Assembly (NCBI GenBank): GCA_001970955.1 | Contig: MPUH01001242.1 | Coordinates: 1-20,408, forward strand | Direction of reading: 5' to 3' | Origin: Stentor coeruleus | Lineage: Eukaryota; Ciliophora; Heterotrichea; Heterotrichida; Stentoridae | Length of the DNA stretch: 20,408 nt | Shown here: positions 1 to 8,239 of the stretch, piece by piece | Position numbering within the stretch: position 1 is the stretch's first letter | Layout of the letters: each line of letters opens with the position of its first letter | Made by a program: the position numbers and the translations under genes | The notes under the pieces: model-generated | Databases searched by the model: none | The model's input: only the letters and a program-made list of their open reading frames with translations | What the model was told of the DNA's origin: nothing

Positions 1-970
1 GCATCAGCATCAACCTCAGTTTCTGTAAACCCAAAGCACTTACTGAACTCGGGATCAGCAATAGAATCGTGGCAAAGGTGATTGAAACCTGAAAAAATGT
101 TTGCTTTCGCCAATCTTGTGATCCCAGAAATAACTGTAAATAAAAGCTTTTCATTATTTTTTATCGGAGAGATTAAATTTTTCACAATTTTTACCGCATC
201 CTCGAAATATGGAGATTTTTCTGTAAACAAATGAGTAAGCATTTTATCATACTCATCAATTAATAACACTACTTCAGTGTTGTAGTGCTTATATAGTGCT
301 GTTATTAAATATCTCAGCGATAATCCTATTTCATACATTGTAATTTTACTATCATCAGCCAAAAACTTTCTGATAAGATTGTATTCGCTAGCCAAAAACA
401 TTTTCTTTTCAGAGTTTAAAATATACTTGTGCTTTTCAAATACAAGTTTAAGAGAAATTATATATTATGGATTTAGTCTTTCTATCGTCAATTTTATCAC
501 AGGATATTTTACTTGTAAATCGATTATTTGTTTACCGACAAACTCTCCTGTGGGTAAGCATAAATTTATTTGCCATTTAGCTCTCCTGTGATAAAGCTGC
601 ATTTTATCTTTTCTTCAGCAACTAGAAGATTTTCAAATAGGTACTTCTTACTTTGTTTCCCAAAATAGACAACTCCAGTCTCCTGATTAACATCAGCCTG
701 GAAAAAAGTCTCCAGCATATCAAGATATATCGAATTTCAAGATTTTACCAATTCTCCGATGACGGTAAATTAGTAATTATTAAAGTTTTATATCTTATAT
801 TGTATGTATATATCAGGAATATGGATGTACAAAGTGAGCAAGTCCTGAAATGTATAAACAACAATAGGAAACCCTTTCTGTACGATTTGGTCATTGTTTA
901 TATGAGTAAATTGTCTGAAGTTTGCCGTGGAGGTAAAGAGTTTCATTTTTCCAATGAGCCTATTAAACAT
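1..970 (-). pseudogene. Decayed AAA-ATPase-like gene (PF09820-type), runs off left edge
   Basis: The minus strand holds the hallmarks of the AAA-ATPase-like family, usually paired with a PD-(D/E)XK nuclease-like domain and mostly known from bacteria. From right to left: an ATG at 970 followed by ANFRQF and a VDKT-like IVQKG; LLIYRHRRIGK (Walker A region, RPRRFGKS in the family; RHRRIGK is 744-764); MLETFFQ; KYPVIKL; Walker B LIDEYDK (243-263); then VISGITRLAKANIFSG and a DPEFSKCFGFTE motif near the edge. From about 465 leftward the frame is open to position 1. Upstream it is broken by an in-frame TAA after ERLNP, a frameshift after Walker A, a stop after the VDKT-like stretch, and a 38-nt direct-repeat-bounded insertion. 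I read it as a pseudogene. Sequencing errors could explain single frameshifts but hardly all the breaks. Several related copies in the genome, or transfer from bacteria, are plausible but cannot be shown here. Confidence 0.8.
543..590. repeat. 10-bp direct repeats bounding a 38-nt insertion in the AAA-ATPase remnant
   Basis: CTCTCCTGTG occurs at 543-552 and 581-590. Removing one copy plus the 28 nt between them (38 nt in all) joins the minus-strand frame ...KCSFITGE to FVGKQIIDLQVKYPVIKL without a shift. With the segment in place the frame stops after ITGELNGK. This is either a small insertion with a target-like duplication, a retained eliminated sequence, or a slippage duplication. An 11-bp inverted repeat (TTTATCACAGG at 493-503, CCTGTGATAAA at 585-595) overlaps one side and may be coincidental. 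Confidence 0.6.
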
Positions 971-1018
971 TTATATCGTAATATTTCCCTAACTAATTAA
1001 GCTATTATCCTACACAAA

Positions 1019-1676
1019 ATGGAGTTTCCAAAAAAATCGGTCCTTACACAATAATTGGAACCCTTAGTGGGTTTATTAAAGTTTGCATTGGTCGTGAGGC
1101 CAAAACCTTCAAGAACTACGCTATTAGAGTAAGCACAGATCGGAAAAGTCTTAAAAAGGAATACAAGATCCTACACAAACTAAGCCAGCTTAAAGGCTTT
1201 AAAAGTTTACGAATATGGGATTCTAGAAGACTTTGATTTCATGGAACTTTTAGGCAAAAATCTTGACTACAAAGATGAGTAAAATCTTATGAGTATTCAG
1301 TCAATTTCAGCAATTGGTATAGAAATTATAAATAGGTTTAAAATTATGCATAACTCTGATATAATACACAGATATAGTATCATATAAAATTAGATATAAA
1401 CAATGATAATATAAATAATAATTATACCTAAAAAATTATTATATACTATTAATATTCATACACAGAGACATCCAACAAAACACATTTATATCTTGTTGAC
1501 TATGGATAGCAAGTTTTTACAAAGATAAAAACCTACACAAAGCTTTTAAAGCTTACTTTAGATTTAGAGGTAGTATTATGTTTGCATCTATAAACAACTA
1601 CATGGGATTCAAGCAAAGTCGTCGGGATGATCTCAAGTCCTTATGCTATTCGTTATTATATTTATTAAAAGGCTAA
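1019..1676 (+). pseudogene. Decayed casein kinase 1 (CK1)-family kinase gene
   Basis: Across shifted plus-strand frames the CK1 signature can be followed in order: MEFPKKIGPYTIIG at the start, YAIRV with the ATP-binding lysine position changed to Arg, KVYEYGILEDFDFMELLGKNLD, SIGIEIINRF, MHNSDIIHR then DIQQN (catalytic loop), YLVDYG (DFG region, 1489-1506), and FRFRGSIMFASINNYMG with QSRRDDLKSL, the CK1-specific block. Lesions: a missing base in the A-run near 1030, a shift near 1200, an in-frame TAA at 1280-1282, a 94-nt insertion at 1364-1457, shifts near 1488 and 1506, and a stop at 1674-1676 after LLYLLKG. The C-terminal third of the kinase domain is therefore missing. It starts 49 nt from the oppositely oriented AAA-ATPase remnant and ends 8 nt before the kelch gene. 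Family assignment is firm; the gene cannot make a full kinase. Confidence 0.85.
1364..1466. other. 94-nt AT-rich insertion with 9-bp direct repeats (IES- or MITE-like)
   Basis: ATACACAGA occurs at 1364-1372 and 1458-1466. The 85 nt between are about 89% A+T and carry a subterminal inverted repeat, ATAGTAT (1374-1380) and ATACTAT (1443-1449). The insertion sits inside the kinase catalytic loop. Deleting one repeat copy plus the interior joins MHNSDIIHR to DIQQN in frame and restores the HRDI motif. The repeats contain a TA dinucleotide, as in TA-bounded eliminated sequences of other ciliates. It is too short to encode anything. Confidence 0.6.
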
Positions 1677-1684
1677 TTAAATTC

Positions 1685-2464
1685 TTAAAACCTAGCAATG
1701 CATTCTATTTTATAACTATCCAAACCAAATAAATAAATATTGCAATTACAGTCTGAAAAATACGCAAATCTTCCTCTAACAACAGGTTTGCTTGTACTAC
1801 TGTAAAAAAGTGTAGTTTCTCCAACATGTTTCCAATTTTTAATATCATTGATATCTGCTACATATATGCTATTACTCATAAGACATATTCTATTATCGTC
1901 TTTAATAAGTAAGTTAATTGGATTTATATAAAGATCTTCAGAAATACTTTCAAAACTATTAGTAAAAACATTGTATTCTTGTAAAAAATTCTCATAACCA
2001 CTTATCAAAAACTTATCATTAATAACTAAAACTGAAGTAGAAGATGTAGCTATAGGCATATCAGCAAGTGGTATCCATGATTTACTCTCTAAATCAAAAG
2101 TATTACAAGCAATTGCGCTTTGAAATCTTGTGTGACCACCAAAAATATAAACTTTTCCTTTATAATATGTAGCACATGCAGTATGGTTTGGTTTTAATTT
2201 TGGAAGGTTTTCATAAGTATTAGTATCCAAGTTTATTATAAAAGTTGGATTTAAATGATCATCATGTAAACCTCCTGAATGAAATATTTTGTTACCTGGA
2301 ATACGACATATAGCAGATAAACATCCTTGGTTTTCAGTTAAATTAGCGATTTCGATTTTTCTTTCATAATTTTCTGGGTCGTATTCTATTAATTCTGTTG
2401 TTTTGCGCTTGAAAAAGTATAGAGCTGTTTCTATGATTTCATCATTCTCTTCTAAAGTGCCCAT
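1685..2464 (-). CDS. Small kelch-repeat protein (259 aa)
   Basis: Kelch blades form beta-propellers that usually bind protein partners. Visible blades include residues about 48-92 (GG at 64-65, then IINLDTNTYENLP), 93-140 (KVYIFGGHTR, FDLESKSWIPLADMP) and weaker ones to the C-terminus (KFLISGYENF with YNVFTNSFESI; CNIYLFGLDSYKIE). No signal peptide or membrane span is seen, so it is probably cytosolic. Residues 1-45 are acidic and without a recognised motif. Four or five blades is short for a closed propeller, so the protein may dimerise or be reduced. The ATG follows an in-frame TAA, which fixes the start within this exon. The gene converges on the CK1 remnant and is divergent from the first dual-kinase gene. 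It is not closely related to the large kelch receptors in this window. The partner is unknown. Confidence 0.85.
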   Translation of the reverse strand: MGTLEENDEIIETALYFFKRKTTELIEYDPENYERKIEIANLTENQGCLSAICRIPGNKIFHSGGLHDDHLNPTFIINLDTNTYENLPKLKPNHTACATYYKGKVYIFGGHTRFQSAIACNTFDLESKSWIPLADMPIATSSTSVLVINDKFLISGYENFLQEYNVFTNSFESISEDLYINPINLLIKDDNRICLMSNSIYVADINDIKNWKHVGETTLFYSSTSKPVVRGRFAYFSDCNCNIYLFGLDSYKIECIARF

Positions 2465-3176
2465 TTATTATTGAATGTAAGATGGTTTTGGATAAAGATA
2501 AAGGTGTGATGGATTTATATATAGGTTGTTTAGAGAGTTGGCTTTAGGTTATATAATTTGATTTTTTGTTGAAATGATGGGCTTAAAGCTGTAGGAAAGA
2601 TTTTAAGGTGATGTGTAGGAATTTAGCAGATAAAATTCTGGTTTTTTTATATGATTTGAGTTTGGGGTAATATAGATGATGTTAGATTTTATGATAGAAT
2701 GATGGATATATTTTAGGTTATTACTTAGGAATTTAAGTAGGAAAAAGTATATTATTGATTAAATATATGATAGGATCTGGGGCTACTTTTTAGATGAAGA
2801 GGCTTAATGTTTAAAATTTGTATTTTATTAAAAGTACTCAAATAAATTTTCAAACAGAAAATAGTAAAAAATCATTAGGTCCTTTCCTAAAACATTCTTA
2901 ATATAACTGGATTAAAAACATGCACTTAAGAATATCTTTAAATATTTTTCTAACTTATTTAAAGAAGCAATTTTAACTTTTAAGTGGTAAATTTTTACAA
3001 ATATAAAAACCATACAAGGTTTTATAAAATATAGATTATTTTACCAATGAAATATTTTATATTTAAATCAACTCTTAGTTTGATATTTTTTACTAATTTA
3101 AAGCTTTAGAGCATTTTATATTCTTCGTGCCAATTCCTGTTATTAAAATTATTCATAGGATTATTATAATAAACAA
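2465..3176. other. Divergent intergenic region with an abrupt G/C skew switch
   Basis: This 712-nt spacer separates the minus-strand kelch gene from the first plus-strand dual-kinase gene, so it should hold both promoters. From 2465 to 2820 the plus strand has about 86 G and 10 C; after about 2820 C exceeds G. The G-rich half lies upstream of the minus gene, so on that gene's sense strand it is C-rich. A 20-nt stretch (about 2987-3006, TTTTTACAAATATAAAAACC) matches 19 of 20 bases in the CK1 remnant near 1514-1533. No gene or RNA was recognised. Confidence 0.5.
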
Positions 3177-5342
3177 ATGTACGAAAATCTTGAAAAGGTT
3201 GATTTTGTTACGAAAGAATCAATGAAGCACTGCAAGATTATGAAACATCGTGAAAGCAATGAGGTTTATTTTGTTAAAAGGGTAAAACTTATTGGAAGTA
3301 ATATGAAAACTTTAGCTACTAGAAATATGTGCTTTTCTCTAACTATAAATAACCCGCATTTGGTAAAACTTCATGAAGTTAATGAATATAAAGACAAATA
3401 TCAATTTATATATGACTATTATCCTGGAGGAAATCTGAAAAATGAAATCCATAACAGAACTAGTGAGAATCCTATAAGGTATTGGGAAAGAAACCAATTA
3501 CTAAAAATATGGTCAAATCTTATTAATGGATTACAATTATTAGAAGTATATCAGTGTGCCCATAGAGATATAAGACCAGAGAATATAATTAAATGTACTG
3601 AAGAAGATTATAAATTTACAAATTTTCATAACGTTTATGATTACTGGAACCGTGAAGATCAAGATTATAGCAGACCTTTTCATACAAGTATTTTAAGTTT
3701 GCATGTTTCAAAAAGTGTAAGCTTTAACGAAAATAATTTTTATTACAGTCCAGAGGCTCTACAGAATTTTTCAGGGAATTTAGAGTCATTTAACCCAATA
3801 AAGTCTGATGTTTATTCACTTGGTTTAGTTTTTTTACATATGGCAACTTTAGGTCCAACAATGAATTTTACAAGTCTTAAACCAGAAGTCATTAAAAAGA
3901 AAATTGAAGAAATTAATTATGATTCTTTAATCAAAAAGATTTTATTGAATATGCTAATTCATAATTTTGAACGAAGGCCTTCTTTTTCAGCTATATCTAA
4001 ATGGATTAACAAAAATTCTAAAGAAATCAAAGTTACAAACACAAATAAGAAATTGAAAAATGAAAGGAGTTCACTAGCTTTAAATATGCCAGCAGAGAAA
4101 CTAAAAATTCAAATTCCTAATTTTAAAACCCCAAGGTCTTATATGAAAATAAATTATGCAAAAGAAGAAAAGAAAATTGAAAATTTTAACGAAAACGATC
4201 AAGATTTAAAACAAAAAGGGTTTGCTGTCTATGATGAAGAAGAAAAAGATAGCGATTCTTCAAAAACAGAAAGACTATCAAAACAAGAAAGTAATACATC
4301 AAGTCCAATAAATAAACAAAAATCTAATATTTTGCCGGGGAAAGAAGTTAAAATGGGATTTTCCTCACATTTAAAAATGTCTCCTAATAAAATTGAAAAT
4401 TTAGAAGAAAATAAGGAAAAAAAACCCGAAAGTGAAAATATTAATATAATTATCCCTGAAATTGAACTTGAGAATGTTGAAAAAATAAACTCATCAAAAG
4501 AAAAAAAATGTGTAGTTAATAAGATAAACGATGTGGAAATTCTTGAAGAAATTGTAAGCGTTGTAAAAAATGATAATCCTTCATGGAACTCTATAGTAAA
4601 AAAATGTTTAATCTCAGAATCAAATACAATAGCAGCAGCTAAAATTTATAAAATTACTGAAGAGATCATTGAGGCTGTAAATTTTGAAAGAGACCTAATG
4701 GAAAAATGTTCTTTCAAGCCTTCATTCATAGGATTTTATGGTAGTTTCATTTTCCAAGATGATTTTTACATTATTTTAGAATATTTGCCAAAATCTTTAT
4801 ATGATTTCATCAACGACAAAACGGTAGATCCTTTAAATGAAAAAGAATCTATGAATTTTACTTATTATTTACTAAAAGGTTTAAAGCATTTAGAAAAAAT
4901 GAAAATTTGTCATTGCGATATAAAACCAGGAAATATACTTTTAACTGATGATAAAAAGCCAAAAATAATTGACTTTAGCTCATCACGTATATATGATGAA
5001 AATTTTAAAGGGAAAATTAGTATAAGAGGAACTGTTAAGTATTTAGCTCCAGAAATAATTAAAGAAGGAAGAAAAAATAAAAGAAAACCAATAATTTATG
5101 ATATTAAAAAAGCAGATGCTTTTTCATTAGGTGTAACTTTGATTGAAACTTATTTGAAAAAAAATACGGATGGGTTAGGACTTGTGGTAAATAAGAGTGA
5201 GTTAGAGGAAGATATTCAAAGTATACCATGGGACTGGGCGAAAAAAATTGTTAAGAAACTAGTGTTTGAAAGAATTTGCATGATTGATGCTTATGAATTG
5301 ATTTGTATGCAAACTGAAGGAAGTCTTAGCACTATTCATTAG
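3177..5342 (+). CDS. Dual protein kinase: N-terminal pseudokinase-like plus C-terminal kinase (721 aa)
   Basis: Two kinase folds lie in one chain. The N-terminal fold (about 1-280) has Lys34 in YFVKRV, HRDIRPEN at 129-136, but NFH at 149-151 where DFG is expected, SPE at 191-193 and SDVYSLG at 210-216. Loss of the metal-binding Asp predicts weak or no catalysis. A charged Lys/Glu/Ser linker follows (about 281-455). The C-terminal fold (about 456-715) has Lys489 in AAAKIY, a likely helix-C Glu504, HCDIKPGN at 579-586 (a non-RD loop with catalytic Asp581 and Asn586), DFS at 599-601, APE at 624-626 and KADAFSLG. Neither fold has a recognisable glycine-rich loop. No membrane span is seen. The start follows ATAAACAA; the stop is TAG. 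It is a tandem paralogue of the next gene. A regulatory pseudokinase driving a C-terminal kinase, as in JAK architecture, is inference. The substrate is unknown. Confidence 0.9.
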   Translation: MYENLEKVDFVTKESMKHCKIMKHRESNEVYFVKRVKLIGSNMKTLATRNMCFSLTINNPHLVKLHEVNEYKDKYQFIYDYYPGGNLKNEIHNRTSENPIRYWERNQLLKIWSNLINGLQLLEVYQCAHRDIRPENIIKCTEEDYKFTNFHNVYDYWNREDQDYSRPFHTSILSLHVSKSVSFNENNFYYSPEALQNFSGNLESFNPIKSDVYSLGLVFLHMATLGPTMNFTSLKPEVIKKKIEEINYDSLIKKILLNMLIHNFERRPSFSAISKWINKNSKEIKVTNTNKKLKNERSSLALNMPAEKLKIQIPNFKTPRSYMKINYAKEEKKIENFNENDQDLKQKGFAVYDEEEKDSDSSKTERLSKQESNTSSPINKQKSNILPGKEVKMGFSSHLKMSPNKIENLEENKEKKPESENINIIIPEIELENVEKINSSKEKKCVVNKINDVEILEEIVSVVKNDNPSWNSIVKKCLISESNTIAAAKIYKITEEIIEAVNFERDLMEKCSFKPSFIGFYGSFIFQDDFYIILEYLPKSLYDFINDKTVDPLNEKESMNFTYYLLKGLKHLEKMKICHCDIKPGNILLTDDKKPKIIDFSSSRIYDENFKGKISIRGTVKYLAPEIIKEGRKNKRKPIIYDIKKADAFSLGVTLIETYLKKNTDGLGLVVNKSELEEDIQSIPWDWAKKIVKKLVFERICMIDAYELICMQTEGSLSTIH

Positions 5343-5749
5343 CTTTTTAGTAATAATTTCTTTTATGGATATGATTTATTAGAACATCTGCTAACAAAGA
5401 TATAAACTATAGATTATATACGAAAAAAAGATATGTTAATATAATAATTATAATTATGGAAAATAGTTTTAGAGTATTTCATAATTTGAATTGAAATACT
5501 TTTATTAGAATATATCTTATTTTCATACATTTTTTTGTAATCCTTAAAGTATTTATAGCATATATAGTAAACTTCAATAAATTTGTAGACTATTACAAAA
5601 GTCTCTCTTTTGCTAAAATTATCAAAATTTTCTTACTAATTTCCTAATCATTTTACAAAATATTATATAGTTTAATATATTTGATTTTAAATCTCAATTT
5701 CTAAAATCCAAAAAAAAAATTTATACCTTATAGACTTTATAAATAATAT
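5343..5749. other. Intergenic spacer between kinase paralogues, with a perfect 9-bp inverted repeat
   Basis: This 407-nt AT-rich spacer carries no ORF of note. AGTATTTCA (5473-5481) and TGAAATACT (5492-5500) form a perfect 9-bp stem with a 10-nt loop, 131 nt past the first kinase stop. It could be a transcript-end hairpin or a dimeric protein site. TATAAA at 5738-5743 ends 6 nt before the second kinase start. Confidence 0.4.
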
Positions 5750-8008
5750 ATGTACAAACGCTTTAAAACAGTTGAGATTATCGCGAAAAACATAGTAAAA
5801 TGTTGTGAGATTATGAGTGACCCTGATAATGATGATAAGCTTTATTTTGTAAAGAAAATCAAATTAGAAGGCGATGAAATAAAACTTGCAAGACTTAGAG
5901 AAATGTGCTTTTCTTTAACGATGGAAAATCCTCAATTGGTAAAGCTTTACGAAGTTGAAGAATCAAATGATCAATATATCTTTGTTTATGATTATTACAA
6001 AGAAGGAAATCTTAATGATGAAATTGGAAAAAGAGCTAAAGCATATCCAAAAAGGTATTGGAACGGAGAAGAACTATTAAAAATATGGAAAGAACTTATT
6101 AACGGTCTAAGAAAACTAGAAGAGTATCAATGCGCACATAGAGATATTCGACCAGAGAATATCATCAAATGTTCAGAACTAGATTTTAAATTTACGAATT
6201 TCCACAAAATTTATGATTACTGGAACCGAGAAGAGTCTGATTCGAAAAAACCCTTTCAGATCAGCTCTTTAAATAATTATAAAGGAAGAAGTCTTAGTAT
6301 TCGTGAAGGGAATTTATATTATAGCCCAGAGATTCTTGAGTTCTTTTCAGGAAATATTGAAAACTATAATCCAATAAAGTCTGATGTTTATTCACTTGGC
6401 CTTGTATTTTTGCATATGGCAAGCTTAAGTAAAATTCCTAAATTACAACCTGAAATGATTATTAAGCGTATTCAAGAACTAAATTATGGTGATTCAGTCA
6501 AGAAAATTTTAGTTTCAATGCTTAATTTTGATTTTAACAAAAGACTATCTTTTCATAGATTATATTCTAGCAAATTTTGGATTTATCAAGAAACTGAAGT
6601 TATTGACGAAAATTTGAGTACCATGAATACAGTTTCTAATGAAATCATTATAAATGATAAACCTCAATGCTCAGTTCCAGAAATCCCACCTTCAACTCTT
6701 TATAAAAAGATTGAACCTGATAATCAAAAAATAAATAACGAAGAATCTCATGAACAACCTATTTTCAAAACCTTGCCACAAATTTCGCATATAAAAAAAC
6801 AAGATGAAGAGATAAAAAGTAATGAATTATGTCAAAAAATATCAAAGCATACAGAAATAAGGCCACCTGAAGGGAGAAATCATTCATCAACAATTTCAGA
6901 GTGTAAATTACAGAGTCTAGAAGATTTTAAAAAACCACGTAATTTACTTGAAGAAGAAAAGTGTATAACTGAAAAAAATCCTTTTCTTTCATCAAAACCT
7001 GAGATTCAAATTCCTAGTGTGATAAAAGAGGAAAAAAATCTAGAACTAAATATTTTTCCAATAAAAGGACCTATGAGTAAGTTAGTTTTTAAATCAGTTA
7101 ATCAAAAAGAAGAAAGTAAATGTGTCCCAAAAATTGAATCTATCAATAAAGAACTGGAAAAAATAAAAGGAACAAATTGCGAGGTGAATGAAATTAACTG
7201 TGTGCAAATTTTTGATGAAATAATAGGAAATGCAACACTTGATCCTTCATGGAATTGTCAAGTAAAAAAATGCTTAATTTTAGAATCTAACACGATAGCA
7301 GCTGCTAAGATTTATAAAATTACTGAAAAAACTTCTAGTATAGTAACTTATGAAAGGGACTTAATGCAAAAATATTCATTAAAACCTTCGTTCTTAAAAT
7401 TCTATGGAAGCTTTACCCATCAAGATAGTTTTTATATGATTTTAGAATATGTACCAAGATCTTTATACGATTTTATCAAAGACAAATCAGAAAATCCTTT
7501 AACTGAAGAAGAATCTATAATTTTTACAACTTATTTACTTAAAGGATTAAAATTATTAGAAAAAACAAAAATCTGCCATTGCGATATAAAACCAGACAAT
7601 ATACTTTTAACTGATAATAAAAAGCCAAAGATAATCGATTTTAGCTCAGCACGTATATATGATGAAAATTATAAAGGAAAACTAGAAATTAAAGGAACTG
7701 TGAAGTATTTAGCTCCAGAAATAATCAAAGAAGGAAAGAAAAAAAACCGAGCTCCTATTGTTTATGATATGAAAAGGGCAGACGCTTTTTCATTAGGTAT
7801 AACTTTAATCGAAACTTATTTGAAAAAAAATACAAATGGTTTAGGACTTGAAGTTTATCGAAGCGACTTAGAAGAAGATGTTAAAAATATACCATGGGAA
7901 TGGGCTCAGAAAATTGTCAGCAAGTTAATTTTTAACAGAATTTCTATGGAAGATGCTTATGATATGGTTAGTATGCTTGCCCCAGGGAGTATCAAAACTA
8001 TCCATTAG
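5750..8008 (+). CDS. Dual protein kinase paralogue: N-terminal pseudokinase-like plus C-terminal kinase (752 aa)
   Basis: Same layout as the preceding gene. In the N-terminal fold: Lys35 in YFVKKI, HRDIRPEN at 130-137, NFH at 150-152 replacing DFG, YSPE and SDVYSLG. In the C-terminal fold: Lys520 in AAAKIY, Glu535 in YERDLM, HCDIKPDN at 610-617, DFS at 630-632, LAPE at 654-657 and RADAFSLG. The linker (about 285-485) is longer than in the first copy, rich in Glu, Lys, Pro and Ser, and poorly conserved, while both kinase folds align closely. Because NFH is kept in both copies, the DFG change is a family trait and not fresh decay. Both proteins end in Thr-Ile-His, so the C-terminal tip may matter. 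The stop is TAG. Co-orientation with its paralogue indicates tandem duplication. The C-terminal domain is probably Ser/Thr specific; activity is unproven because the glycine loop is missing. Confidence 0.9.
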   Translation: MYKRFKTVEIIAKNIVKCCEIMSDPDNDDKLYFVKKIKLEGDEIKLARLREMCFSLTMENPQLVKLYEVEESNDQYIFVYDYYKEGNLNDEIGKRAKAYPKRYWNGEELLKIWKELINGLRKLEEYQCAHRDIRPENIIKCSELDFKFTNFHKIYDYWNREESDSKKPFQISSLNNYKGRSLSIREGNLYYSPEILEFFSGNIENYNPIKSDVYSLGLVFLHMASLSKIPKLQPEMIIKRIQELNYGDSVKKILVSMLNFDFNKRLSFHRLYSSKFWIYQETEVIDENLSTMNTVSNEIIINDKPQCSVPEIPPSTLYKKIEPDNQKINNEESHEQPIFKTLPQISHIKKQDEEIKSNELCQKISKHTEIRPPEGRNHSSTISECKLQSLEDFKKPRNLLEEEKCITEKNPFLSSKPEIQIPSVIKEEKNLELNIFPIKGPMSKLVFKSVNQKEESKCVPKIESINKELEKIKGTNCEVNEINCVQIFDEIIGNATLDPSWNCQVKKCLILESNTIAAAKIYKITEKTSSIVTYERDLMQKYSLKPSFLKFYGSFTHQDSFYMILEYVPRSLYDFIKDKSENPLTEEESIIFTTYLLKGLKLLEKTKICHCDIKPDNILLTDNKKPKIIDFSSARIYDENYKGKLEIKGTVKYLAPEIIKEGKKKNRAPIVYDMKRADAFSLGITLIETYLKKNTNGLGLEVYRSDLEEDVKNIPWEWAQKIVSKLIFNRISMEDAYDMVSMLAPGSIKTIH

Positions 8009-8239
8009 TTAATTAGTTTTACTTATCATAATTTCCTCTTTGATCACAAGTTATTTACCTATAATTTAACTATATATTCCATTACAAATCTTTTTATTCA
8101 ATAATTTAAATCTTTTTTTCTTACACAACATAAAATTGTATCATATCTTTAACAATCACCTAATCTTACAATCCCTTAGTCTAAAACCTCCCTCTAATAA
8201 TTTATATACAAATTTTATAAACAAATGTAATTTACTACG
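8009..8239 (+). promoter_or_regulatory. C-rich leader of the FHA gene with a start-stop mini-uORF
   Basis: The 231-nt spacer has about 7 G against 42 C on the plus strand. TATAAA lies at 8216-8221. An ATG at 8225-8227 is followed at once by TAA, ending 9 nt before the FHA start at 8240. The context ATAAACAAATGTA around this ATG is identical to that of the first kinase start, so ribosomes could engage it. It may act as a minimal upstream ORF if the transcript includes it. Confidence 0.35.

Noticed and set aside
720..743. Third direct-repeat insertion (TCAAGAT twice, 17 nt apart) at the Walker A frameshift
   Set aside because: Removing 17 nt does not restore the frame to LDMLETFF, and a 7-bp repeat is near chance level in this composition.
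379..1000. Plus-strand open frames at 379-591 and 653-1000
   Set aside because: They lie antisense to the AAA-ATPase-like remnant, whose motifs are clear on the minus strand, and their own translations show no family features.
2987..3006. Second CK1 fragment upstream of the first kinase gene
   Set aside because: 19 of 20 bases match the CK1 remnant, but the match is A/T-rich, short and has no translated CK1 motif on either side.
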